Below are positions 1-8,467 of a DNA stretch of 64,000 bases, piece by piece (within the stretch, counting starts at the first letter, position 1; every line of letters begins with the position of its first letter). The stretch is taken from assembly GCF_026262625.1 (NCBI RefSeq), contig NZ_SHNN01000001.1, positions 1,364,001-1,428,000 on the forward strand, written 5' to 3'. This DNA is from Candidatus Litorirhabdus singularis. GTDB taxonomy: Bacteria; Pseudomonadota; Gammaproteobacteria; Pseudomonadales; Halieaceae. The translations under genes and the position numbers were made by a program. A model generated the notes under the pieces. It ran no database searches. It was not told the origin of the DNA and saw only the letters and a program-made list of their open reading frames with translations.

Positions 1-81
1 GGTGAGCGCGGCGCAGGTGGTGCAATAGGGCCTTACACAGCGTTAATCTTTGAAGTTGAACTGCTGGAAATTGTTGGCTAA
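1..81 (+). CDS. FKBP-type peptidyl-prolyl isomerase, C-terminal end (partial)
   Basis: The reading frame is open from the first base and stops with TAA at 79-81, so the start lies outside the window. The 26 visible residues run from GERGAGGAIG to FEVELLEIVG. They match the closing part of FKBP-domain prolyl isomerases, where a YG-x-RGAGG segment precedes a strand of the form LIFEVELL. FKBPs catalyse cis-trans isomerisation at proline, in the cytoplasm or periplasm depending on the protein. The location cannot be judged here because the N-terminus is missing. The gene converges on the DUF3604 gene, with a perfect hairpin between them. Confidence 0.75.
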   Translation, partial: GERGAGGAIGPYTALIFEVELLEIVG

Positions 82-86
82 GCAAG

Positions 87-115
87 TTTGGCGGCGACAT
101 CTAGTCGCCGCCAAA
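87..115. terminator. Perfect 12-bp hairpin between convergent genes
   Basis: TTTGGCGGCGAC (87-98) pairs perfectly with GTCGCCGCCAAA (104-115) around a 5-base loop. The A and T ends give a short U-run in either direction. It lies 6 bases after the FKBP stop and 5 bases after the end of the minus-strand DUF3604 gene, so a bidirectional intrinsic terminator is the natural reading. Confidence 0.75.
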
Positions 116-119
116 GCGT

Positions 120-1946
120 TTAGGGGTTGTACCAGATAGGTGAGCTGTAGACCCGTTCCTGAGTCTGCATGGGAATCTCTTCATTGTCCGGTTGACCAAA
201 GTAGCTGGCATCATAGGCGGTCCAGCGCGGTGTCGGTATCTCGATTACCCGCACGTAATAGAAGGCACGCTGGTCAGGGTCAAACTCAGGATCTTGCCAG
301 AAGCTCGCCAGACTGACAGCGCCGCTAGCGTTGGTATACGAATTACCAGCAGCGGTTATCGTATTCTCAACGGGTGGCGCTTTGCCTGTTCTCCGGTTTT
401 GCTTGCGCCCGTCCGACAGCGCCACATCGTAAACTTTTTCCAGGGTCTTGCCGCGCTTATCGAGCCAGCCCTTAACTACCTGAACTCGGTCCAGGTTCGC
501 GCCATCCGGATCTTTCAGGGCCTGAATCAGAAAGCCCGGTGTGTTCCCTTTTGCCGCGGAGGTCAATTCGCCACCCATGGGTACGCCGTCGCTATATCCC
601 CGTTGCGCCAGGTCTGCGTTATGAATGTCCTCTTCATTGAAATCCCAGCCACCGAATACCCGCAGTGCGATGCGGGGGCCGGTAGTGGCATAGACTTCCT
701 TGCGTTCGAGGGCATCAAACAAGGCGGCGCGTGTGTTTTCCTGTGCCCACACACCGACATAGCCAGAGGCGGCCAGCTTCCAGTTGAACCACAGAGAGCC
801 ACCCATTTTGTTGTGGGCGCGTTCAGGTCCCGGTTCTGAGTCGAGGAATTTACCCCAGAAATTATTGTCGTCGGCGGTGGCCAGCGAGGTATGGGCATCG
901 GTGCTGCCAATCAATCCAAACTGATAGGGGTTCACGCCCAGTTTGGAGTGCATCTCCAAACCCAGCTTCAGGGCGGAGCGGGCATATTCATGAGGCAGCA
1001 TAGAGTTTTGCTTGGCCACCGTGCGGCCAATGTTGTCATCATCCCAGGTCTCAAAATCGGCGAACTCATCATCGGGAGATAAGAACGGATGAGTTTCGCT
1101 GTCGCCCTTTACTTGTGTCACCTCATAGAGCGGCTCAAAGCGTGCGCGAGTGGTGGCGTAGTCGCGGTCAAAAGGCTTTCCGGCCAGAGTTTCCTCGGCG
1201 AACATGAGGCCGTTGCTGACGTTACCGTTGTGGGGGATTGCCATAACACGCCCCTGCGTCAGTTCTTCGTAGTGCGCCAGCGCCGCCCAGAGATCTTCGG
1301 GGTTCTGACTGTCGAGGGCCGAGAAGGGCAATTTGCGTGTAGCGGTAGCGGCATCGTCCCGGTAAACCACTACTCGGTGCAGGTTATTGCCAGCGACCAT
1401 AGCCGTCCATTCGTAGCCGACAAAGGCGGTGAAGACGCCGGGTTGGTTATTGCGTTCTGCGGCTGCCGCTACTTCCTGCCAGATCTGGCTGCGATAGTCC
1501 TCGGACAGCTCCTGCTCGTAGTTGGGGTCTTGAATGCGCTTCAGCCACTCGCCAATGACCGCGCCAATATTGCCGGTCTTGTCGAATAAGCTGCGCCATT
1601 CGGCGCCGAGTTCGGTCGCCAGTAAGTCAGGGTCGTTGTCGACGAGTTTGGGGAATACGCCAATAAACTCAGCATGATCCGCGACCAGCAGGAAATCCAG
1701 CGGCCGGCGCAGTTGCACCGGCATGCCATTGTTGGCCGTTACCTGATCCCCTCGCGCGAACCTCAGCGCGGCATCCGGTGACAGTTTTGAATTGCCGAAC
1801 GCGAAGGCGTCCGGTGAATAATTGCTATGAACATGTAAGTCGCCCCAGTAAAGATTGTCGGCTCCGGCTGTGTTCAGGGCGGGGGAATATTCCTGCCCTA
1901 AGGCTGGCATGGCGACCAGTAACAAACCCGCTATTATTTTTTTCAT
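120..1946 (-). CDS. Exported DUF3604 / PHP-like metallohydrolase
   Basis: A 608-residue protein with a short signal peptide (residues 1-18, cut near ALGQ). The frame is open for 34 more codons upstream, but those run through the terminator of the receptor gene, so the ATG at 1944-1946 is preferred. YWGDLHVHS near residues 33-41 supplies the HxH metal ligands of PHP/CehA-type hydrolases. Further motifs are VADHAEF near residue 80 and STDAHTS near residue 350. DUF3604 proteins are predicted periplasmic metal-dependent hydrolases; the substrate is unknown. It follows a TonB-dependent receptor on the same strand, so it may act on what that receptor imports. This is inference, because an intrinsic terminator separates the two genes. 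Confidence 0.85.
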   Translation of the reverse strand: MKKIIAGLLLVAMPALGQEYSPALNTAGADNLYWGDLHVHSNYSPDAFAFGNSKLSPDAALRFARGDQVTANNGMPVQLRRPLDFLLVADHAEFIGVFPKLVDNDPDLLATELGAEWRSLFDKTGNIGAVIGEWLKRIQDPNYEQELSEDYRSQIWQEVAAAAERNNQPGVFTAFVGYEWTAMVAGNNLHRVVVYRDDAATATRKLPFSALDSQNPEDLWAALAHYEELTQGRVMAIPHNGNVSNGLMFAEETLAGKPFDRDYATTRARFEPLYEVTQVKGDSETHPFLSPDDEFADFETWDDDNIGRTVAKQNSMLPHEYARSALKLGLEMHSKLGVNPYQFGLIGSTDAHTSLATADDNNFWGKFLDSEPGPERAHNKMGGSLWFNWKLAASGYVGVWAQENTRAALFDALERKEVYATTGPRIALRVFGGWDFNEEDIHNADLAQRGYSDGVPMGGELTSAAKGNTPGFLIQALKDPDGANLDRVQVVKGWLDKRGKTLEKVYDVALSDGRKQNRRTGKAPPVENTITAAGNSYTNASGAVSLASFWQDPEFDPDQRAFYYVRVIEIPTPRWTAYDASYFGQPDNEEIPMQTQERVYSSPIWYNP

Positions 1947-1982
1947 TATTATGGCTCTCTGCTGTGACTGATTGTTAGCGAT

Positions 1983-2017
1983 AAAAAAACCCCGCCTCCT
2001 GTTCAGGGGGCGGGGTT
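1983..2017 (-). terminator. Rho-independent terminator after TonB-dependent receptor
   Basis: Read on the minus strand, CCCCGCC and GGCGGGG pair in a GC-rich stem and are followed by seven T residues (1983-1989). It lies 50 bases after the receptor stop codon at 2067 and upstream of the DUF3604 start at 1946. Stem plus U-tract is textbook. Confidence 0.9.
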
Positions 2018-2066
2018 GTCTTAAGTTGGGGCCACCAGGGCCCCACATTGGCTTGCGCCTTTTGGT

Positions 2067-4334
2067 TTAGAACGAGGCTGCAAACTCTACACCGTAGTTG
2101 GCGCCCTGGTTCCAGCTTGCCCAGCTGGTAAGTCCAGGAATACGGCTTACAACGCGCTCCCTTTCATCCGTTACGTTGCGGCCATAGCCGGTCACACGGT
2201 AGCGCCCGTCAGCCCAGATGTAGTTAATAGTGAGATCCAGGTTTTGAATAGAGCCAAGGTGACCTAAAGGATCGTTGCCTACTGCCCCGGGTGATGGGTC
2301 TCTGAAGGAAAGAACTTCAATCTCATCGCGCCAGCGATAGGAAGCGGCTCCAACCAGCTCACCAGGTCCGATATCCATAGTATACGTGGTGTTAAGACCA
2401 ATCGTATTCTCAGGCGTGTTACGGGGCGTAATGTCACTGTTGTCCGTCTCTATGCCATCACCATTGATGTCTGCAACATAGTCGTCATAACTGGCATCCA
2501 GATAACCGTAGGAAGCACGGATATTCCATGCCTCGGTCACCTGAAATTGAAGCTCCAGCTCAGCGCCCCAGATTTCCAGCGTTGATGCGTTACGGATAAC
2601 GGTTGCAACGTTGGTGGGATCGATGAATATCAGGACATCTTCCTGTTTGTCTTCATAGTCATTGAAGAAGATCGTTGGGTTGAAAATCATGCGTCCATCC
2701 ATCCAGGTGCTCTTCATGCCGAGTTCCCAGTTGGTTACGTACTCAGGCTCATACGTAGGATTGATATCAAAGTTTGCCTGACGCCCGAAGAAGCCACCAC
2801 TCTTGAAACCCTCGGACCAGGATCCAAAGACCATGAGATCATCAGTGTGCTGGTAAGTGAAGCCCAACTTGCCGGTAAACTCTTCCCAGTCGTCATCGAA
2901 GTCTCGTGTAGGGACATCGGGACGCGGTGCAGGCAAGAAGTAAACCGAGCCATCACCACCGGTGAAATCTTTCTCTTCGTAGGTATAACGACCGCCAACG
3001 GTTATTGTCCATTGGTCAGTGATGTGCCAGTCAGCCTGACCGAAGGCAGCATAAGAAGTGGCGTCCTGGCTCTGTCCATTGGCACTAACAGCGCTCGGGG
3101 GTAATGCGGCGACCGCACTGAGAAGCTCATAGACATTCCAATCCTGCGCGTACTCGACCTCCCAGTAGAACAGGCCGGCAACAATATCTATGGAGTCAGA
3201 AAAATCAGAGGTCACGCGCAGCTCTTGGCTGAACTGATCCCACTCGTTGGTATAGTCAAACGACAGAAATTCCTGCGAACCGCCATCAAACTCAAATCGG
3301 TAGGCTTCATCCATAGTTCGATAGCCAGTGATCGAGGTCAGGAGGAACTTGTCGAAATCCCAGTTGATAGTGCCAATATAGGTGTCGTATTCACTATCGT
3401 TGTGATTTCTATCGTTAGCGGTGGTGCGGTCTTCGTCACCCAAGTCCTGAGCATCACAAGAGACCGGATAGAGAGCACCCTGGAGATTACAGTCTGTATC
3501 CTGACCTACACCCGGTATACTGGCGTTAACATTGGCGCCCGTGTCGGTTTTATCTATATTGCGCTCGTAATGGAATTTGATGTCCAAATTTTCTGTGGCT
3601 TGCCATAGAGCTGCAAAGCCATAAGTATTTTTGTCATCACCAAATACGTCTTCGCCGATGGTAACGTTCCTGACCCAACCATCACTCTTAATCTGATTGG
3701 CGAACACCTTGACGCCAAGCTTGTCTTCGATGATTGGGATATTGAGCACGCCCTTTATATCTTCACGTCCATCATCGCCTAAAGTAACGCTAACATCGCC
3801 ACCCCATTCCATAGTGATATCGCCGCGAACAACGTTGACGACACCACCGGTGGTGTTCTTACCGTGCAGGGTGCCCTGAGGGCCACGCAGTACTTCTATG
3901 CGCTTGGTGTCAAAGTTGTTCAGTAGAGAACCACTTGACGTGCCGAGATACAGGCCGTCCATAATGACGCCGATTGAAGGGTCAAGGGTCTTGTCAGTCT
4001 CCTGATAGGAGACACCACGAATACTAATGGCCGCGCCACCCGGAATACCGGCAGTAGTTCGGATATAGACGTTTGGCGTGAATGATTGGATGTCGTCTAG
4101 CCGACGCAAGCTGGCTTCTTGCAGCTCCTTACCCAATGAGGTTACTGAAACAGGTACTTTCTGTATGGACTCCTCACGCTTTCGGGCGGTAACGATAACC
4201 TCCTCCAACGCTACTCTATTTTCTTGCGCCAGTACCTGCGGTACTGAAGTGGCGGCAACGGCCAGTGCTATTGCGGAAAGCGGGAACGCCTTCCTTGTGC
4301 CTGTGAATCTTGCTGCAGCGGTGCTTTTTGTCAT
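2067..4334 (-). CDS. TonB-dependent outer-membrane receptor (first of a tandem pair)
   Basis: 755 residues. Residues 1-36 form a signal peptide ending in VLAQ. The plug domain opens with LEEVIVTARKREES and contains IEVLRGPQGTLHGKNTTGG near residue 147. A long beta-barrel follows and ends in VEFAASF, whose last residue is the aromatic one expected of an outer-membrane barrel. Such receptors import scarce or large ligands using TonB-ExbBD energy. The ligand cannot be read from sequence; relatives in marine gammaproteobacteria are often linked to sterol, aromatic or glycan use. It is closely similar along its length to the receptor at 5991-8222. A consensus sigma-70 promoter with a palindrome lies about 115 bases upstream, and an intrinsic terminator follows. 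Confidence 0.95.
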   Translation of the reverse strand: MTKSTAAARFTGTRKAFPLSAIALAVAATSVPQVLAQENRVALEEVIVTARKREESIQKVPVSVTSLGKELQEASLRRLDDIQSFTPNVYIRTTAGIPGGAAISIRGVSYQETDKTLDPSIGVIMDGLYLGTSSGSLLNNFDTKRIEVLRGPQGTLHGKNTTGGVVNVVRGDITMEWGGDVSVTLGDDGREDIKGVLNIPIIEDKLGVKVFANQIKSDGWVRNVTIGEDVFGDDKNTYGFAALWQATENLDIKFHYERNIDKTDTGANVNASIPGVGQDTDCNLQGALYPVSCDAQDLGDEDRTTANDRNHNDSEYDTYIGTINWDFDKFLLTSITGYRTMDEAYRFEFDGGSQEFLSFDYTNEWDQFSQELRVTSDFSDSIDIVAGLFYWEVEYAQDWNVYELLSAVAALPPSAVSANGQSQDATSYAAFGQADWHITDQWTITVGGRYTYEEKDFTGGDGSVYFLPAPRPDVPTRDFDDDWEEFTGKLGFTYQHTDDLMVFGSWSEGFKSGGFFGRQANFDINPTYEPEYVTNWELGMKSTWMDGRMIFNPTIFFNDYEDKQEDVLIFIDPTNVATVIRNASTLEIWGAELELQFQVTEAWNIRASYGYLDASYDDYVADINGDGIETDNSDITPRNTPENTIGLNTTYTMDIGPGELVGAASYRWRDEIEVLSFRDPSPGAVGNDPLGHLGSIQNLDLTINYIWADGRYRVTGYGRNVTDERERVVSRIPGLTSWASWNQGANYGVEFAASF

Positions 4335-4450
4335 GTGATCAGAGCCCTAAGGTGTATTACAAAAAATGAGCTTAACGAAGCTAGTTCATGCCTTTGATGA
4401 GCCACCCAGTGCTGATGACTTCAGAAGGGAAGCCCAAATAAAGGAGCGGC

Positions 4451-4489
4451 ATTATCGTCCCTTACAAAAAAACAGTCAAGAATGATTGT
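4451..4489 (-). promoter_or_regulatory. Sigma-70 promoter with palindromic operator for the receptor at 2067-4334
   Basis: On the minus strand, TTGACT (4474-4479) and GATAAT (4451-4456) are separated by exactly 17 bases. An 18-bp inverted repeat, ACAGTCA-N4-TGATTGT on the plus strand (4472-4489), overlaps the -35 box. The same arrangement recurs at 8342-8380 before the paralogous receptor, with matching promoter boxes, spacer length and palindrome arms. This suggests one repressor controls both genes. Confidence 0.8.
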
Positions 4490-4956
4490 ATTTACACCTA
4501 GAAACCGCTTGTTGAGCAAGGTGTGGTGTTTCTGGATTAGACCAAAATGACCCGAGACACACCTGTGCCAATTCCATTTGTCCCGGAAACCGAACGGACC
4601 TGGTCTGGAAAAGCGCGCCGAGCTAGCCTGTGTGCTCGACACACGGCCTTTGTGACGCCTATACTCCTGCGCCTAAACGTCAGCAGGGCGGCTTACCGAG
4701 ACACTATTGATATAGAGGGGCTGGAAAACCTCCAGCGTTTCCTGGCCGAAATCCGTCAGTGGGGGCCATTTGCTGAGACCGCTCCTGACTTGTGAGTGAT
4801 GCCATTTGAGCTTACTTCAGTCTTAGTAGTCGCTAATGTTACTACGCGCAACTGTGCACTGCAGCGTCTTCCGTCGAGCCAATGCCAGCATCAGGCTGGC
4901 AGCGGTTCTGGGGGGCTGACCAGGGAGCCCTCGGAGAGGTAGCCAGGTTCACCAGC
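4490..4956. other. Gene-poor intergenic stretch between the two receptor units
   Basis: No convincing gene. An 82-codon plus-strand frame (4547-4795, product ending in FAETAPDL) has no clear ribosome-binding site and resembles no family I know. A hairpin near 4883 lies behind the VOC gene. Together with the promoter region this is the longest stretch without a supported gene in the window. Confidence 0.5.
4883..4901 (-). terminator. Possible terminator hairpin after the VOC gene
   Basis: TGCCAGC (4883-4889) pairs with GCTGGCA (4895-4901) around a 5-base loop. It starts 56 bases downstream of the VOC stop codon on the minus strand. There is no clear U-tract, so it may be only a 3' structure. 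Confidence 0.35.
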
Positions 4957-5835
4957 CTATTTGACGAGTACGGCTCCGAATTCAAATAGAATACCGTCGG
5001 GTCCCTCAGCAAACATAATAGTGGCCATATCTCCGAGCACATAGGGCTCAGTATGTATTTTGCCTCCGCGCTCTACGATAATATCGCGAGCAGCGTGCAC
5101 ATCTGAGACGACAAATTGGACCATCGCGATGCCCAGCATTTCATGGGGTCTTCCCACCCAGGCTGGCTTGGAGTCGGGCACTTGCCAGAGCTTGATCTGG
5201 GTCTTACCCATCTCATAGCGATGCATAGCACCCTCAGTTTCGACCGGTTCGAATGCAAGCACCTGCTGCAAAAATTCACCCATCGCCGCCATATCTGATA
5301 CGCCCAGGCCAATCTGTACCTGATCAAAGGCAAGCTTGGGCACATTAGCGCTCAAAAACACAATCTCTACCTGATTGCCGTCATAGTCTTGAGTGATGCC
5401 GCTGCTGAAGCTAACGGCGCCCATGGTACCGTCAGTGAATTCCGGGACGGTTATTCCGGCTGCCTGCATCCGCTCGACAATGCCGGCGCGCTCTTCAGCC
5501 GGCAACAACAGCGCCAACAACCTGATTCCGCGGGCATTGCGCATCCCGCCATCCATGCGAGGTCGCTCTTGCCCTCCCGCGATAAACTTTAGTTCTGACT
5601 CCCCGCCAAGATAGCGAAGCATATAGAGGTCACCGGGAAGATCGACATCCTGTATTCGCTCCAGACCGAGGATTTCCCCATAAAACCGCTCTGTCGCCCC
5701 GATGTCAGATACTGAATATACCAGGTTGAGATGATCTTCCAATGAGCCAAATGGCAGCGGACGATCTGAGCTAAAACCACTGCTCGCGCCAGCTAAAAAA
5801 CCTAGCACTAGTAACGTACGACTAACTTCTTTCAC
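4957..5835 (-). CDS. Exported protein with two VOC (glyoxalase/dioxygenase-fold) domains
   Basis: The GTG at 5833-5835 is the likely start, because GAGG sits 8 bases before it and the product (292 residues) then begins with a signal peptide (VSRTLLVLGFLAGASSG). An ATG lies 13 codons upstream without such support. Two vicinal-oxygen-chelate domains follow. The first spans about residues 35-150 (LNLVYSVSDIGATERFYGEILGL), the second about 165-290 (QIGLGVSDMAAMGEFLQQVL to GILFEFGAVL). VOC proteins include glyoxalases, extradiol dioxygenases and binding proteins. Export is unusual for glyoxalase I-type enzymes, so a periplasmic role tied to the adjacent receptor is more plausible. It follows the receptor at 5991-8222 behind a terminator. 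Specific reaction unknown. Confidence 0.85.
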   Translation of the reverse strand: MKEVSRTLLVLGFLAGASSGFSSDRPLPFGSLEDHLNLVYSVSDIGATERFYGEILGLERIQDVDLPGDLYMLRYLGGESELKFIAGGQERPRMDGGMRNARGIRLLALLLPAEERAGIVERMQAAGITVPEFTDGTMGAVSFSSGITQDYDGNQVEIVFLSANVPKLAFDQVQIGLGVSDMAAMGEFLQQVLAFEPVETEGAMHRYEMGKTQIKLWQVPDSKPAWVGRPHEMLGIAMVQFVVSDVHAARDIIVERGGKIHTEPYVLGDMATIMFAEGPDGILFEFGAVLVK

Positions 5836-5943
5836 TACATCTACCTCATGATATTTTTGGATAAACTCGACCAATGCAGGGGCTCTGAGCTTCTTAAGCA
5901 GTAAGACTTTGAAATGAATCGTCTGGATAGGTCTTTTTTAAAT

Positions 5944-5969
5944 CAAAAAAAGGGGGCTTGCGCCCCCTG
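5944..5969 (-). terminator. Rho-independent terminator after the second TonB-dependent receptor
   Basis: On the minus strand AGGGGGC and GCCCCCT pair around a GCAA-type tetraloop, followed by a run of T residues (5944-5951). It starts 21 bases after the receptor stop codon. It is a strong intrinsic terminator in the same relative place as the one after the paralogous receptor. Confidence 0.9.
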
Positions 5970-5990
5970 TATCAAGTTATTGCTTAAGCT

Positions 5991-8222
5991 TTAGAACGAT
6001 GCGGCAAACTCTACGCCATAAGTTCTAGGCTCATTCCAATATCCGCGCGTTGAAATCGGTGTAATCAGCTGTACGCGCTTTTCCCGCTCGTCAGTCAGAT
6101 TCTTACCATAGGCCGTTATGCGGAAGCGGTCTTCAGAAAAGCTATAGCTGAGTTGTGCACTGACATCGTCGATTGCGTCCATAGTGCCTAGAGGGTTGTT
6201 ACTGGCCTCTGCCTCAATCTCATCCCGATAGCGATAAGCCAAAACTCCCGACAAATTACCCGGACCCACTTCCATGGTGTAACTGGTGCTCAAGCCGAAG
6301 GTGTTTTCGGGCGTGTTACGAGGTGTTAAGTCTGAGTTATCAGTGATCATCTGATCACCATTAATGTCAGCCAGATACTCGTCATAAGACGCGTCGAGGT
6401 AGCCATAGTTGGCGCGCATGAACCAGTTTGCTGTGATCTGATAATTAAGATCAAATTCCAGGCCGAAGATCTCTTCAGTTGAAGCGTTCCGGACGACGGT
6501 AGCAACATTGGTTGAATCAACAGGGATCAAAATAGACTCTTGCTTGTCTTGATAATCGCTGAAGAAAATAGTCGAGTTGAAGGTCATCGCGCCGTCCATG
6601 AATGTGCTCTTTAGGCCCAGCTCATAGTTGTCCACGTACTCTGGCTCAAAGCTGGCATCAAGATCGAAGTTTGCCTGCCGACCGAAGAATCCGCCACTCT
6701 TGAAACCCTCAGCGTAAGAAGCCCACACCATGTGATCGTCATTGATCTGGTAGCGGCCAGAAACACTTGGGGTGAATTCTTCCCATTTGTCGTCATAATT
6801 TACAGGTTCGAACAACGCGGGAATTGGATCACCGGCTGCTGGATCGTAGAACACGCCACCATTACCACCGACGAAATCTTTCTCCTCTTCGGTATAGCGA
6901 CCACCAACTGTCAAGGTAAACTTCTCAGTGATATCCCAGTCTGCGGAGATAAATGCTGCGATAGATTCTGTCTGCTGACTTTGACCGTTGCTGCTAAGCG
7001 TGGTTGGGGTGAGCCCCGGCACCAGCGTATAGTGCAGGTGGGCAACATCCCAGCGTTGCTCATAGTCGACATCAAACATATAGAGTCCAGCCACAAACTG
7101 GAACGGGCCGTCCAGTTGACTGGTCAATCGCAGTTCGTGACTTTCCTGTTCCCAGATGTTGAAGAAGTTCATCTCCAGCATGTCCGCTGGGCCTGCATCA
7201 AAATGCTGCATATTCTGCTCATCCATATCCCGCTTTGACCCAATATAGGTCAGCAGCATACTATCGAAGTCATAGTTTGCCGTCAGGATGTAGGTGTCGT
7301 ACTCGTTGTCGCTGAAGTTAGTACCGTTAGCAGAGTTCTGGTCTTTGTTGTCAGTCGTGGTTGAGGCGCAGTCACCGTAAATGCTGCAGGAAAAGTCGCC
7401 AGGCTGGTTCTCATTGACATAAGCCCCCTGATCGCTCTCGTCCATGGTTTTTTCATAATGGAATTTGATGTCAAAGGCATCGGTTGCCTGCCATTCTGCT
7501 GCAAACCCGTAGTTCTTAACATCGTCGCCGCCTACGTCCCTATTGAGCGTGGTGTTTTTGACATAGCCATCGTGCTTGATTTGAGCGCCAAACAGTTTAA
7601 CGCCCAGCTTCTCTTCGATAATGGGTACGTTGACAACACCCTTGATATCTTCGCGGCCGAACTCATCCAGTGCCACGCTGAAATCGCCGCCCCACTCTTT
7701 GGTGACGTCGCCACGGATGATATTGATCAAGCCACCTGTGGTATTTTTACCAAATAATGTGCCCTGTGGCCCGCGCAATACTTCGACACGCTTAATGTCG
7801 AAGTTCTGCATGAGTACGCCACTGGCCGTGCCCAAAAATACACCGTCCATCATGACGCCAATTGCTGGGTCGAGGCTCTTGTCTGTGTCGAGGGTGCCGA
7901 CACCACGGATAGAAATAGTCGCGGCGCTGCCGCCGCCTGCCTCACGTCGAATGTAGAGATTGGGAGAATAGGTTTGAATATCTTCCAGTCTGCGCACGGT
8001 GGCCTGATTCAGCTCCGCACCAATTGCAGAAACAGATACGGCTACGTCCTGCAGTGATTCATCACGCTTGCGGGCTGTTACGATAACTTCCTCCAATGTG
8101 ACGGCGCCTTCCTGTGTCAGGGCCGGCAAGCTGATAAAGGTGGATGCGATTGCTGCAGAGCAAGCCAGCGCCAAAGCCTTTCTGGGAGAGTGCACGATAC
8201 CGTGCGTGTTGCGGTTTTTCAT
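5991..8222 (-). CDS. TonB-dependent outer-membrane receptor (second of a tandem pair)
   Basis: 743 residues with an N-terminal signal peptide ending near LPALTQ. The plug begins LEEVIVTARKRDES and carries VEVLRGPQGTLFGKNTTGG. A barrel follows and closes with the VEFAASF ending also found in the receptor at 2067-4334. The two proteins share long blocks, for example GFKSGGFFGRQANFD and LTPRNTPENTFGL, so they are paralogues from a tandem duplication that kept the promoter. The gene has a consensus promoter with palindrome about 120 bases upstream and an intrinsic terminator downstream. The ligand is unknown. The presence of two related receptors suggests related but not identical substrates. Confidence 0.95.
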   Translation of the reverse strand: MKNRNTHGIVHSPRKALALACSAAIASTFISLPALTQEGAVTLEEVIVTARKRDESLQDVAVSVSAIGAELNQATVRRLEDIQTYSPNLYIRREAGGGSAATISIRGVGTLDTDKSLDPAIGVMMDGVFLGTASGVLMQNFDIKRVEVLRGPQGTLFGKNTTGGLINIIRGDVTKEWGGDFSVALDEFGREDIKGVVNVPIIEEKLGVKLFGAQIKHDGYVKNTTLNRDVGGDDVKNYGFAAEWQATDAFDIKFHYEKTMDESDQGAYVNENQPGDFSCSIYGDCASTTTDNKDQNSANGTNFSDNEYDTYILTANYDFDSMLLTYIGSKRDMDEQNMQHFDAGPADMLEMNFFNIWEQESHELRLTSQLDGPFQFVAGLYMFDVDYEQRWDVAHLHYTLVPGLTPTTLSSNGQSQQTESIAAFISADWDITEKFTLTVGGRYTEEEKDFVGGNGGVFYDPAAGDPIPALFEPVNYDDKWEEFTPSVSGRYQINDDHMVWASYAEGFKSGGFFGRQANFDLDASFEPEYVDNYELGLKSTFMDGAMTFNSTIFFSDYQDKQESILIPVDSTNVATVVRNASTEEIFGLEFDLNYQITANWFMRANYGYLDASYDEYLADINGDQMITDNSDLTPRNTPENTFGLSTSYTMEVGPGNLSGVLAYRYRDEIEAEASNNPLGTMDAIDDVSAQLSYSFSEDRFRITAYGKNLTDEREKRVQLITPISTRGYWNEPRTYGVEFAASF

Positions 8223-8341
8223 GAGATCAGATTCCTTTATATATTTTTAGAATTTGCTGATTGACGCCCGCTCATTGTGGTCAATCGGCTCGTGCATGAC
8301 ACGTGGCGGTTAACAATCCTACATTGAGATTAGGCGGCGGT

Positions 8342-8380
8342 ATTATCAACCGTTAAAAAAAAACAGTCAACAGTGATTGT
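8342..8380 (-). promoter_or_regulatory. Sigma-70 promoter with palindromic operator for the receptor at 5991-8222
   Basis: TTGACT (8365-8370) and GATAAT (8342-8347) on the minus strand are 17 bases apart. ACAGTCA-ACAG-TGATTGT (8363-8380) forms an inverted repeat over the -35 box. This copies the organisation at 4451-4489. The site lies between this receptor and the divergent alpha/beta hydrolase gene, so a regulator bound here could affect both. Confidence 0.8.
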
Positions 8381-8467
8381 AATAGCCCAAACTACTGTTT
8401 AACCGTGATGCAGCCCTACCATGCTACGCTTGGGCGCATCGACAAGCCTCACAAGAGTGTGAATGTG

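Noticed and set aside
1959-1979. A third copy of the receptor palindrome upstream of the DUF3604 gene
   Set aside because: Only one half-site (TGATTGT) is present and the second arm and promoter boxes do not fit.
4547-4795. An 82-residue plus-strand gene
   Set aside because: No ribosome-binding site, no recognised family and no neighbour logic. It is kept only as part of the gap description.
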